Source: Hypsibius dujardini
Lineage: Eukaryota > Tardigrada > Eutardigrada > Parachela > Hypsibiidae
Reading direction: 5' to 3'
NCBI GenBank assembly: GCA_001579985.1
Contig: LRSR01006321.1
Location: 1-21,754 of the forward strand
Length of the DNA: 21,754 nucleotides
In this document: positions 11,601 through 19,600 of the stretch, one piece after another
Position numbering within the stretch: the stretch's first letter is position 1
Layout of the letters: each line of letters begins with the position of its first letter
The notes under the pieces: model-generated
Database searches by the model: none
The model's input: only the letters and a program-made list of their open reading frames with translations
Told to the model about the DNA's origin: nothing
Position numbers and translations under genes: made by a program

Positions 11601-13048
11601 AGGGAGGATTTCTGAAAAACACACTTCAGGGTGCAAGTCTTTTCGAGGGTCCGACAAATTTGTTATACCATTTCATTTGGTTGCAGATAGTATTAAATTA
11701 CCTCGAGCTGACACAGCTGCAACGTCCAAGATGTTTTCAGCGGCGCGAAAGCTGAACGCGTCCTTACTCTTGAATGGGTACGACACTGGCGTCATTTTGG
11801 CATCTCTCATGAAATTAATCAAACCTGTGAAAGAGCATTCATTAGTTGGATCGGTTAGCTTTGACATGACATGACTCATAGCCAGATACCGCGTTCTAGT
11901 TTTGGGGTGCGATGTAGCATTTATTTCCGCTTGCAATTTGACCATGCTGCATCTGATTGCTAAGTGCGAAGCAACACGCTAAGGGGATCCATATTTATAA
12001 GTAAGTCTACGTGCGAGCTTTTATCTGAGCAAACTACACATTTGTAGGGGTATTTATAAGACATGGTATAAGTAGCTTGTTGTTAGTAGTTGTTTCGTAT
12101 TTACTATTTTTGTAGTTGTATTTTTCAGATCAAGAAATAAATAGTATCTAGAAATTCAGGGGGGGGGGGCTTGTAAATCAGGCCCCCACCAGTTCCAAAC
12201 TGATCAGGAACGATAAGTCGAATTTTATACTCATTTTCGCAGAACAAAAACAAGTTTTCTCCTTTGCTCACCCGCTAGCCCTGCGCCTTAAGGGGTCCTG
12301 GCACCGACTTGTAATGACCCTAACCTCTAGGCCCTAGGTGGCACCACGTGGAAAGGGACGAAAACGTGAGTGGGCACAGTCATGTGTTAGCCTGTCTACG
12401 AAATGATTGTACCGAAACAAAGGCTATCAAATTAAACCCACCATCAGCACTAAGCTTGTAGAAAGTGTTAAGTGGATCCTCCTCCGATAGAATAAAGACT
12501 GTTCTCCAATGAAACCGGTCGCAAATCGACTTGAAAAAGGTCCATTGCGTAAAAGTATTATATCCGGTTCTTGTGACATACGGCCACATGCCTGACGCGT
12601 CTAAAAGGTTCCCTGCTCCCGTGATCAAGGCGACCGAGTAGAAAGTAGTCAACCTAGCCACAGCAATCATGTCACTCGTGCAGGCAGGTCCGAGAATGAC
12701 TGAAGCGTTATTAACGACAATGGCTGTAGCGGTCTGGCCAAGCGCCCCTGTCTCCGAGCAGTCCCCGTCGTAGATGCTGAGGATGAGGTTGAATCGGATG
12801 TTGTAGTCACGAAGAGCCCTCTCAACAGCCATATTGATGGCCGGACCCATTTTATAGTAATCGTATGGGAGAGTGCCAACGCTGGAGAGAATAACGCCCA
12901 TCTGGACGACTACTGGAGGAGAGTTAAAAACGCGAGCCCGAGTCGTGATAACATCGAACGGGTCGACTAGCTGTTGGGTCGCTGCGCGCATATGGAAGCT
13001 TGCTGACAAAATGCCGCCGATAAAAAGATAAACATTAGGGCGAAACAT
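2517..13048 (-). CDS. Receptor (membrane) guanylate cyclase, natriuretic-peptide-receptor-like, 14 exons
   Basis: Predicted single-pass receptor that makes cGMP from GTP at the cytoplasmic face of the membrane when its ectodomain binds ligand. Exons on the minus strand: 13048-12442, 11959-11702, 11580-11126, 10722-10595, 10499-10361, 9741-9161, 7654-7276, 6402-6222, 6172-6017, 5938-5796, 5088-4878, 4792-4744, 2819-2770, 2695-2517. All junction phases agree except at the exon 3 frameshift and between exons 10 and 11, where about 14 nt of coding sequence is missing. With those two repaired the protein is about 1,176 residues, normal for the family. Order: signal peptide, ANF-receptor ectodomain (about 45-440), CGFD juxtamembrane segment, transmembrane helix (about 535-560), kinase-homology domain (about 590-905), linker coiled coil, cyclase domain (about 960-1160). 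Cyclase metal-binding Asp, guanine-selecting Glu and Cys, and transition-state Asn and Arg are present. The ligand is unknown. The family call is very secure; the boundaries are inferred by eye. Confidence 0.93.
2770..2819 (-). CDS. Receptor guanylate cyclase exon 13 (50 nt): [16 protein letters not shown]
   Basis: Lies 1.9 kb downstream of exon 12, after acceptor GATCTAG (2820). [16 protein letters not shown] carries the Asn and Arg needed for the transition state and is nearly invariant in the family. It ends GAAC|GTAAGC (2769), phase 1. Confidence 0.93.
2820..4743 (-). other. Intron 12 (1,924 nt), repeat-bearing
   Basis: The largest intron, splitting PRYC-L from FGDTVN in the catalytic domain. 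It holds the 146-bp palindromic element at 3185-3330. A GC-richer patch lies at about 3420-3690, including an 8-bp stem hairpin (GCGGCTGA...TCAGCCGC) near 3666-3690. No coding exon was recognised inside it. Confidence 0.7.
3185..3330. mobile_element. 146-bp imperfect palindrome (MITE-like) in intron 12
   Basis: The left arm (3185-3239: TCAATTTC...GGCATTTGCAGAATTTTGG...GGGCGGAGCTA) folds onto the right arm (3271-3330: TAGCTCCGCCC...CAGAATC complement...ATTTGAAATTGA complement). There are several small indels and mismatches. No flanking duplication could be identified. Confidence 0.6.
4744..4792 (-). CDS. Receptor guanylate cyclase exon 12 (49 nt): PCVAGVVG...PRYC
   Basis: A short exon between acceptor CAAATAG (4793) and the strong donor GTAAGT (4743). 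Both phases fit (1 in, 2 out). It encodes [15 protein letters not shown] plus a split Leu. The terminal Cys is the purine-selecting residue that distinguishes guanylate from adenylate cyclases. Relatives have Lys-Met in the stretch before PRYC; here it is Ala-Thr. Confidence 0.9.
4878..5088 (-). CDS. Receptor guanylate cyclase exon 11: catalytic core with second metal Asp and guanine-binding Glu
   Basis: Acceptor CCCATTAAG (5089). It encodes [20 protein letters not shown], then [20 protein letters not shown] and [29 protein letters not shown] carries the guanine-recognising Glu and the second metal-binding Asp. It ends AATTCCG|GTACTT (4877), phase 1. The five residues expected before FDEII (relatives read about DLYTx) are missing between exons 10 and 11. 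Confidence 0.91.
5195..5235. repeat. Two-copy direct repeat, 27-bp period
   Basis: TATTCATTGTATAG occurs at 5195-5208 and 5222-5235 inside intron 10, separated by a TATGTATGTG-rich spacer. It is a small local duplication. Confidence 0.7.
5796..5938 (-). CDS. Receptor guanylate cyclase exon 10: start of catalytic domain
   Basis: Acceptor TTTTCAG (5939). It encodes [20 protein letters not shown] followed by [20 protein letters not shown] and DIVTLMN. The first metal-binding Asp is present (YFGDIVEF). The usual Gly of DIVGFT is Glu here. It ends AACG|GTAAGA (5795), phase 1. Confidence 0.92.
5939..6016 (-). other. Intron 9, GC-AG class (78 nt)
   Basis: Donor GCAAGT after CCGAA, acceptor TTTTCAG. 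Only this non-canonical donor keeps the frame between YSILPK and PIAEQL. GCAAGT is the preferred form of GC donors in animals. Confidence 0.75.
6017..6172 (-). CDS. Receptor guanylate cyclase exon 9: dimerisation coiled coil
   Basis: Acceptor TGTTTCAG (6173), phase 2. It encodes the signalling linker [20 protein letters not shown] followed by [20 protein letters not shown] and YSILPK, a charged heptad-like helix that couples the kinase-homology domain to the cyclase dimer. It ends at a GC donor (GCAAGT, 6016). The GC site joins to exon 10 as LPKPIAEQL in phase, whereas the GT three bases further does not. Confidence 0.9.
6222..6402 (-). CDS. Receptor guanylate cyclase exon 8: end of kinase-homology domain
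   Basis: Acceptor GGCTGCAG (6403) restores Glu-Glu-Ile-Ile from exon 7. It encodes [18 protein letters not shown] and [20 protein letters not shown], both family signatures, and reads to SKYAT. Two donors overlap here. GTACGT (6221) keeps the frame into exon 9. The stronger-looking GTAAGT four bases on (6217) would break the frame. Confidence 0.88.
6403..7275 (-). other. Intron 7 (873 nt)
   Basis: Separates the two halves of the kinase-homology C-lobe. Apart from the 105-bp hairpin element with target duplications (6788-6908), nothing is recognised in it. Confidence 0.7.
6796..6900. mobile_element. 105-bp hairpin MITE with 8-bp target-site duplication (hAT-like)
   Basis: Arms of 44 bp (6796-6839 and 6857-6900) pair with only 3 differences around a 17-nt loop. 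AGAGCGTG is duplicated exactly on both sides (6788-6795, 6901-6908). An 8-bp duplication is typical of hAT-type insertion, and a few other superfamilies also make 8-9 bp. All three arm differences are G-T pairs on the plus strand, so plus-strand RNA would form an unbroken helix using G:U wobbles. Confidence 0.85.
7276..7654 (-). CDS. Receptor guanylate cyclase exon 7: C-lobe of kinase-homology domain
   Basis: Acceptor TTTTAAG (7655), phase 0. It encodes [20 protein letters not shown], continuing the kinase-like domain directly from exon 6. [20 protein letters not shown] and DYGLSSF follow. The catalytic HRD is replaced by HGR and DFG by DYG, as in the pseudokinase domains of this family. [10 protein letters not shown] (APE motif) and [13 protein letters not shown] are also present. 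It ends GTCGAAG|GTAATT (7275), phase 1. Confidence 0.93.
7655..9160 (-). other. Intron 6 (1,506 nt), no recognised content
   Basis: Lies between the kinase-homology N-lobe and C-lobe. It is A/T-rich with TGATTGATT-type simple runs near 7700 and 8180. No gene, long inverted repeat or coding signal was recognised. A 100-codon plus-strand open frame at 8473-8775 has no recognisable protein character. Confidence 0.6.
9161..9741 (-). CDS. Receptor guanylate cyclase exon 6: transmembrane helix and N-lobe of kinase-homology domain
   Basis: Acceptor TTCACCTAG (9742). It opens with a transmembrane helix ([20 protein letters not shown]) followed by the cytoplasmic juxtamembrane region. The kinase-like N-lobe then runs through [32 protein letters not shown] and [14 protein letters not shown], ending at donor GTGAGT (9160), phase 0. 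The position of the ATP-anchoring Lys (VAVK in relatives) reads VLVR, so Lys is replaced by Arg. The glycine-rich loop is not evident. Confidence 0.91.
9742..10360 (-). other. Intron 5 (619 nt), no recognised content
   Basis: Sits between the juxtamembrane CGFD segment and the transmembrane helix. TAGCTCCGCCC at about 10059 is shared with the palindromic element at 3185-3330. The rest of that element is not recognisable here. Confidence 0.55.
10361..10499 (-). CDS. Receptor guanylate cyclase exon 5: juxtamembrane CGFD segment
   Basis: Acceptor CGTTTAG (10500), phase 0. It encodes [20 protein letters not shown], then [20 protein letters not shown] and QKCVAE. The Pro-Glu-Cys-Gly-Phe-Asp motif with a following Cys is the juxtamembrane hallmark of natriuretic-peptide-receptor cyclases. 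The 3' end is taken at GAAG|GTGCGG (10360), which is a weak donor. It is the one that matches the phase of exon 6. Confidence 0.85.
10595..10722 (-). CDS. Receptor guanylate cyclase exon 4: membrane-proximal ectodomain
   Basis: Acceptor CCCTCCAG (10723), phase 1 to phase 0. It encodes [20 protein letters not shown], the family's conserved 'G.v.iD.nGdr..dy' strand-turn, and ends at Glu-Pro-Phe-Phe with the strong donor GTAAGT (10594). Confidence 0.9.
10723..11125 (-). other. Intron 3 (403 nt) with short CTGC-type microsatellite
   Basis: Contains the tetranucleotide-rich run CCTGCCTGCCTATCTGCCTG near 10981. Nothing else is recognised. Confidence 0.55.
11126..11580 (-). CDS. Receptor guanylate cyclase exon 3: ectodomain, contains a one-base frameshift
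   Basis: Acceptor TTTCTAG (11581) gives [19 protein letters not shown], then [16 protein letters not shown], a typical natriuretic-receptor ectodomain core. The frame is right until AVDAAG near 11195. Beyond that, homology ([20 protein letters not shown]) continues in the other frame up to donor GTAAGT (11125). The original frame stops at TAA just before the donor. Exon length (455) is one base short of what the flanking phases need. This points to one missing base in a GGG run (CCC on the plus strand, 11193-11195). It is either an assembly error or a disabling mutation. Confidence 0.88.
11702..11959 (-). CDS. Receptor guanylate cyclase exon 2: ectodomain
   Basis: Acceptor CACTTAG (11960) joins in phase 1 to exon 1, giving Asp-Ala-Ile-Arg-Cys-Ser-Met-Val-Lys. 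The exon encodes the middle of the ectodomain ([20 protein letters not shown]) and ends at Ser-Ala-Arg with donor GTAATT (11701). It joins exon 3 as SARVIVLLMS, the usual ectodomain strand in this family. Confidence 0.87.
11960..12441 (-). other. Intron 1 (482 nt) with an 11-base poly-G tract
   Basis: Eleven consecutive G on the plus strand at 12159-12169. The remaining sequence shows no recognised feature. Confidence 0.55.
12442..13048 (-). CDS. Receptor guanylate cyclase exon 1: signal peptide and N-terminal ectodomain
   Basis: Starts at ATG 13048 with a hydrophobic signal peptide ([18 protein letters not shown]). The ligand-binding ANF-receptor fold follows. [20 protein letters not shown] is the first strand, and [14 protein letters not shown] is the conserved Gly-Pro-Cys segment. 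GDCSETG supplies another conserved Cys. The exon ends in phase 1 at donor GTGGGT (12441), reading on past the junction as Asp-Ala. The start is chosen because a signal peptide follows immediately and a TATA-like box lies about 80 nt upstream. Confidence 0.92.
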
Positions 13049-13124
13049 GGCTCAGCTTGGAATGGGGAAACGAACGTGACGGATCAAGCAGACATCGAGA
13101 TGGAAAAAGATTTGAAATTTACGG

Positions 13125-13132
13125 CTATATAA
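13125..13132 (-). promoter_or_regulatory. TATA-like box of the complete guanylate cyclase gene
   Basis: The minus strand reads TTATATAG about 80 nt upstream of ATG 13048. That places a start site near 13100 and gives a 5' leader of roughly 50 nt. Position and sequence fit a core promoter. No transcript evidence is available. Confidence 0.4.
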
Positions 13133-13280
13133 CGGCAGTTTTTTTAACGTCTCCGATCCTGACGGGCAAGGCCATTTAATCTCACTAAAATGCTATTACA
13201 TTGGACTATTGCAGGTGCATGCCCAGTAGCAAATTCCGTACTGAAATACAGGTTTCTCTTTTTTTGGTTTGTGTATAGGA

Positions 13281-13360
13281 GAAGGCCACGGGAGTAGTAA
13301 TTAACGTCCTGTGTGGTGGAGTGCGACTATTCGTTTTCACGTACTTTTACGCTCTTGAGT
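13281..13360 (-). pseudogene. Decayed fragment of receptor guanylate cyclase exon 3
   Basis: Matches the middle of exon 3 in the same orientation. A 17-bp exact core (13289-13305 = 11256-11272) is followed, at nearly the same spacing, by a 14-bp block with one mismatch (13327-13340 against 11292-11305). Diverged similarity continues to about 13360. Neighbouring exon 3 sequence is not recognisable on either side, and no open frame is retained. It is a relic of duplication or rearrangement in the cyclase array. Confidence 0.7.
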
Positions 13361-13737
13361 TTAATGGCCTAATGGGTGTTAATGGCATTCAAATGCGGAC
13401 CACCTGTGATGAGGGCTAAAATGTTTGATCGGTCAGCTCTGTTCATTTACGGTCTTTGGTTGAACGCACGGCAGCACAAGCAAGTCCAAAATTATAGGAT
13501 AAGTTCATTTATATTGTAGGCTGTGACCAAAGTTCAAGACTATCTAGGTGGGCGCTTGTCAGGGGGGGGGAGGAGCAGATCGCATGAGGATCCGGTGCTC
13601 GTAAAACTCACATGGCATCATTAGCGTCTGTTGAAAGCCTCGATCTCAAACTGTTTTCCCCACATTACACGCTATATTTCTGTAATACTGTATTCAATTC
13701 AGTGAAGTTGGTTTGTTGACTCGATAGATAATAAAAT

Positions 13738-13751
13738 GGGGGGGGGGGGGG
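13738..13751. repeat. Poly-G tract, 14 bases
   Basis: Fourteen consecutive G. It is the longest of three such tracts upstream of and within the 5' part of the cyclase gene (others at 13562-13570 and 12159-12169). Confidence 0.9.
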
Positions 13752-14187
13752 ATTTTGCCATCCTCAGTCCGGAAGACAGGGGGCATGCCTTAGCATACAA
13801 AGAGCCTAAAATCTTGCTCCTCCCCTCCTCCCCGTTCTTACGGAGTGAGGGGGCACTCCGCGAGGGAGAAGGGGTTCTGATCCACAGTTTCTTCCCACTG
13901 CGGGTGAGAGGGGAGGGTTTATACCTACAAAAAATGCCCCCGCTCTCCCGAACTGAGAGCGAACGTGCATGCATTCTGCGCGGGAAACGTTTAATCAGAG
14001 GGTAGATGCCTGACTGGTTCCCCATCAAAGCCTTACGGCAGTTAATCCCGTGATTAAATAAATATTTCAGCTGGTTTTCTGACTTTTCTGTACACATTCC
14101 AATAAAGCTGAAAACAATTGAATCCAATGGAATATATCTGTGTGTATAATCAAGGAATACTCAAACACTTGTATGCGTACGGTAGGC

Positions 14188-14312
14188 ATGGCAAAACCAA
14201 ACTAAAAAAACCCAAATTACAAAGAAGCTAATAGTTTTAGTCACTAATGATTTTTAAATTTAGTTTTAATAGTTTCTGAAAAAAATAAACTCAAAATTTC
14301 AACTAGTTTAGT
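14188..14312 (+). repeat. Dispersed A-rich repeat, copy 2
   Basis: Starts GCATGGCAAAACCAAACTAA and contains TTTTAGTCACTAATG, the same blocks in the same order as the minus strand of 2150-2216. The right limit is placed at ACTAGTTTAGTTTT, which loosely mirrors the start. The boundary is uncertain. Confidence 0.45.
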
Positions 14313-15195
14313 TTTTTTTTCATTCGTAAATATAATTGATTCAACCTCTTTACACTACATGAAATGGGTACTACTGTAGTAAGTAACTTATCAAACTCAA
14401 GAAAGCTTGACGAAATTTATCACGGCATTGCAGCTAGATTGATGACCCGGTAAGAACGTAAAACAAAAAATAGGATGTCCGGTTGCTGATACGATATCGT
14501 TATCGATGAGATTTTGTCAAGTACAGACCATTATCTCATATGGAAATTGTAATATGCATAAAACGGCATTCATCCGCACGCAGACGGAGAGGTCCATTTT
14601 CTCTGCCTCTACGCGAAACACTTTAATTTCTACCTTTTGACGGCAATGCGAACCATGACAGGCAAAGCAATGGGGTGCCGTAATTAATTCCCCCCTCCTC
14701 CTGGTGGTACCCGTTTATTCACAATTTAGACACTCTTACGCATGAAGGGTCCTTGGCGTTATATTATAACGGCCTAACGAGAATATGATGACACGTGGCG
14801 TCATTCTGCTTGCTTGCAATATATTATTATCTCCAACATCCCTGGCAGAGGGGGTGATGTAAACTAATTACCGTCTTTCGTAAGTTATCCAGTGGTAATG
14901 CCCCTTCGGGACTAATACATCTGTAATTGACATATCTCACTAACATGGAACTGACACATTTTATCCACTCGGTGTTAATTATTAGAAGTTGGAAGCTGTC
15001 GCGACCCGAGCGCGTAATGGACGATCTGTGTGGGGGACTTTTCTATACGAATGGCCTTTTGCGTGGCAGAGGCTCGCTTAGGGTATTTACAAGTTGGAAC
15101 CAGAACCCCTCATGGTAGGACAAGAGGGTGGGCTAAGGAGCAAAATGGATTTGTTTTCGAAATTGAACTCTTGTTCCCTGATTATTTTGAACTTG

Positions 15196-15241
15196 TGGGG
15201 TGTATGGGGTGTGTGGGGTCTGGGATCTGGGGTCTGGGGTT
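15196..15241 (+). repeat. Degenerate TGGGGTCT/TGGGGTGT minisatellite
   Basis: TGGGGTGTATGGGGTGTGTG followed by GGGTCTGGGATCTGGGGTCTG: about six units of a 7-8 base G/T-rich motif. Its G-runs could support quadruplex folding, but no such test was made. Confidence 0.65.
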
Positions 15242-15827
15242 TGATTTCCATAGGCCCAAGGAATTTTAAAACATTTTTAAAAAAGTTTTTTTCACTATCA
15301 AATTTGTGGTTTGTTGGGGTTCAATATATGCGCCCTATCGATAACCGCAAATGTGAGTTCAAAAACAGTCAATAATAATCCACATTTGATAGAAAAAGTG
15401 AAGTTCAACTATTTTTAAATCCCAGGGGATCTTTGAAATCAGACCCTCGCACTCCAGAAATTTCAAAGTGATTCGGAACAGTATAGGCCGATTTTTTCAG
15501 GTCAATTTTGAAAAAAATTAAATTTCCACTGTTGACCCACCCTCTGAACCTAGCATGAGGGGCTCTGGTGTTTCGAATTGTAAGGACTCTAAACAAGCTC
15601 CTGCTGCGTGGAATAACCAGAAGCTCCCGTAATTACCCGGTGCGCATGGGGAGCAGAAACCAAAGATGAACCGGCCGGGCAGAAAGGATCATCTTCTGCC
15701 TATTGAACCGAATGCAGATAAAAAATTTAAAGGCTTTTCTGTTTAGGCGGTTGTTCGTTCAAAATCAAACGTGTATAACCAACCGTTAAATAAGCGTTTA
15801 TACCTAACTGATCTGCAATTTTGATTA

Positions 15828-16644
15828 GGAGAGCTATGCCCACAACCTTACGCAACCTTTCGCTATGCTCACAACCCACACAACCTTTTAGTTATCAATT
15901 GCTATGTACACAACCTTTTTCGCTAATTGTTGAACACAACCTTTTCCGGAGAAATTTTTATATACTTTTGGCTGCAATAGTGATCAGGAGAAGGGACTTT
16001 ATTTACTAGAAGGTAAACAGGGGGTTATAACGTGAGAACTCGTTTCCCTTGAAAGAGTAATAATAATTGACGGTCAGTATCTAAGCATTTTTTCTATTGG
16101 TCAAACCTAAAAACAACATTCAGTGGTAGCAATTTGATGAGTTCGTTTTTTTTCTATATATGTTCCCGTGCCAATTGACCACCGGTCATCGTTTCCTGAT
16201 GAAAATTTTTAATAATTTTTAGGGCCCGGTCTTACATATTAAAAGCACTTATAAGATCTTACAAAAAACTTACACATTTTATCAGTATATTTATTTGTAC
16301 ATTAACATTTATAAGGATCTATAAATTTTATATGGCCTACAGCAAAAAAATATAAGGGAATATGTTGGGTCAAATAATATTTTTGATATTCGAAATTTCA
16401 TGTTCACTAGATCAGGCTGCGCCTCTAAAATTGTCCAGAGAGCTTCGCAGTCGACTTGGAGCCAACCGAATTGTTGCAGAAAACTGATTGAGAACCAAGG
16501 CCGGGAAAAGGTTGTGTTCATAACTAAAGGTTGCGTCCAACAATTGGCGAAAAAGGTTGTGTACATAGCAATTGATAATTAAAAGGTTGTGTGGGTTGCG
16601 AGCATAGCGAAAGGTTGTGCAGGGTTGTGAGCGTAGCCCTCATC
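15828..16644. mobile_element. 817-bp foldback element with 9-bp target-site duplication
   Basis: Long inverted arms (about 15829-15949 and 16501-16643) pair over 120-140 bp with few differences. The left arm lacks about 18 bp that the right arm has. Each arm is built from repeated modules of the form ACACAACCTTTT(C)GCTATG. TTTTGATTA flanks the element on both sides (15819-15827 and 16645-16653). The roughly 550-bp A/T-rich centre has no recognisable transposase. It is non-autonomous; 9-bp duplications suggest a MULE- or hAT-related class, not proven. Confidence 0.82.
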
Positions 16645-16653
16645 TTTTGATTA

Positions 16654-19600
16654 TAGTCTAGTGGGATTTTGAAGTAGTTTAATTTTTGTTAATTACTATT
16701 CTAGTGAGAACTAGCCAAAATACGGTATGTATAACAGCCCGAGTTAAGATGCAATGCATGCGGTAGAAGCACCAACTCTGGCTGTCTGCGACCCACCGGG
16801 CCTAGTAAAGAAAATTTCTCGTTGGCAAAATGATTTCACTCGCTATCTTGTGGTCACGTGCCACAAGTGCCATAAGTGCTGGCTTGGCAGTCACTAGTAC
16901 GTGTACTAAATTTAAAAAACAGGAGCCTTTTTTAAACGTCATTCGCTCTAGCTGTAGTGATAAGGACGAGCTATCCTTTTAAGCGTAGACTGGCATAAAT
17001 TGTTTTCGATTGTTTTAAAATTTATAAGGTCTCACTTATGCTAAGTAACTAAGTACAAGAGTACAACTTAGACTAATTTTTTATGTTAATTCAAGTGTTC
17101 TGCAAACATTTTCCTATAATTTGAATTGTATTTTAATTCCGACATTTGCGCATCGCAGCATAACGTCAGATATTTAATTTTAAACTGTTTTAGCTTTTCG
17201 TTCTAACTTTGTGAATTATGGGGATGACATGGAATTGCGAATTTCGAAAACAAAAAATAATGGTATTGAGAACTTTAATGTGGATGAGAAGAATGAAGTG
17301 TAATCCTGGAGAGGAATAAAGAGGAATGAAACGATAGAGCGCTCATGCAAGCTTGAGCTCCCCGCTGTTTCCGGTCTCCATAGTCATTGTCCACCTGCCA
17401 CCTCTCAAGCTCGATAATTGATGAATTTTTCCAATCCCTGTTAGTCCTTTTCTTTCCCTTTTCTTTCAGTCTCAATCAGTTACCCCATTTTACGATTCAT
17501 TCTTATGATTCCCATATTCGATTTTATTTCACTTCCACACAACATTAAGATGCGAAGAAATTTGCAGTTTTATCTTTAAAATATAAATATGCTCTTCTTC
17601 TATAGCACAACTTTCTATTGTTTTCTGTCTCGTGTCACCAAATCTCTAGTGTTTTTTAATACCTGCATCTTAAGGGTATTAAAACATATGACTGTTTTTT
17701 CGGGTTAGAATTTCATTTTAATCACTGTCTAATTTAATATATGCGCGAAATTCGACATTGTAGTACTTTAGTATATTAATTAAAATCAAAAAACCTCAAA
17801 AAAAAGTGAGTTCTAATAAGTATTAGTATATTAAAAAAACACTAAAAGTCCCCGAATCTAATTTACCGATCGCCAGCCAGAAAACAACCATCCTTTTTTG
17901 TCCGCCATTGTCGAACTACAAATGTTGTCTTATGGAGGTTGAATTTGATGCACCACTTCTCTCTCTCAAGCCTTAAGTAGAAGTAAGAATAACTTAAACT
18001 ACTACGTTTTTAAATTTTAAAATTAAAGGAAATGTAAACTAACGGCCAATAAATATTTCACTCAGACAGCCAAGGGGATGAGTGCATACTTTTAAAAGAT
18101 TGAGTTCGATGAAGCTGGATATTATCCAATGATAACCAATAATTGAAAAAGGGTATGAACAAAATGGAGTTTGATTAAAATGGAGAGGCTCTTGCTCAGT
18201 GACACACTAAAAAAAATAAACATATTTTCTCACATCCTATCCCTAGAATATTTTTGAAGGGTCTAAAAACATTTTCAGGACATTTTTTAGGAGCCAATTT
18301 CGCAATTTATTTGTACAAAAAATGACGCCCTTAAACTGCCACTATTTTGACCGGGTGCCAAAAGTTGTCCCGTGTTAAAAGGAACTATTTAGTCCACCGA
18401 CTGTTGTTTAGCCCAATAGCCAAAATTAATCCCGCGCTGAAAGTAGAACAAAATCAGTCCGCCGACTTCATTTCATTTTGTTCCGTTACAATCTAAAATT
18501 GATTAGTCTTATAGATGAAATCGGTTTTCCGCTGGGAGACCAGGTTAATGATAACACAGGGATTTAGAATTAAAAAACAAACTCGAAAGAAAAAATTAAG
18601 ACTCTGTATTTTTGCTGAGCAGAACAATCAAAAGTTAAGGTCAACAACAATAAAACAGCAAAGCTCCAAGCCACTGATTCGACGTCACCCAATTCGTCGA
18701 TGTATCTAAACAGAGAGGAAAAAAATGTACTCCAATCATAAAATAGAGACTAAAAAGGTGAGAGAACTGCAACTGTCAGGTGTACACTTTAGCCGTGGGG
18801 TAAACTAAAACAGTCCACCAAGTCATTGATTGCGTACGATATGAACATTTTGTTTTCTAATTCACATAACATGTAATTCACATTAAAAATAACGATGAAA
18901 GAAATAATACCAGAAACGCCCTATTCTCGATCAATCAATTACTGGTTTGAGTGTCAAAACTTTCTAAACGGCCAGACGAAAATTATGAATTCCTAATGAA
19001 GACACTAGCTACCACTTAGGCTTCCCCCATTGGCAATTATTCCTTCCAAAATGATGTATATAAGTTAATACGCCTGTAAAGTAAGACATTTTTGGAAAAC
19101 ATGTCCGTTAGAAATGATCGCGTATTCAACACCACGTGCTTACCGATTAATGACATCAATTCATTCCAATTTTGAAATCAAAAATGCCGAACAGAGAAAT
19201 GCCGAAATGCTTTAGCAAAAGATGATCTGGTAAATTCGTAATAAAGGCATTTACAAAAACATTCTACGATAAATCGACTATGAACATGTTCGCATTTTTA
19301 CGTTTTTGCAAACAATTCAGGCACCATAATTGCGCGGTGCAATACACGAGCTGTTGAGCCGTTGACGCTGCGCACTTGTGCATGTGCATTTGATCAAATT
19401 GCCACCTTTTTACTCTTTGGAGTTCGGACATTCGGATCGACATGTAATTGCGAGTTTCATCATTGCTGACAATAGTAAATCGTTTAAAAGAGGTTAAAAA
19501 TTGGCGTCTGCTATGAATTTCTTTATCTTTATTTCCATTTGTATTTTTATCGGCTTTTTGTTTGTTTTCTCGACTTTATTACATATCGTAATATTACAGT

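Larger units (their letters stand above)
13361..15818. other. Intergenic region upstream of the cyclase gene, no recognised gene
   Basis: Holds poly-G tracts at 13562-13570 and 13738-13751. A G/C-rich patch at 13752-13990 has two short stems (CGGAGTG/CACTCCG near 13850; CGCTCTC/GAGAGCG at 13941-13961). There is also a dispersed A-rich repeat copy near 14188 and a G/T-rich stretch at 15196-15241. Open frames here look like low-complexity translations. Confidence 0.55.

Noticed and set aside
12667-12879. 70-codon minus-strand frame
   Set aside because: Alternative frame inside exon 1 of the cyclase; no homology of its own.
13699-14127. 142-codon minus-strand frame and 89-codon plus-strand frame over a G/C-rich patch
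   Set aside because: Both span the 14-base poly-G tract and read as compositionally biased Pro/Ser or Gly/Arg text. No start context, no homology.
15821-16582. Open frames of 60-85 codons within the foldback element
   Set aside because: They are translations of the repeated CACAACCTTTT modules on opposite arms, not a transposase.
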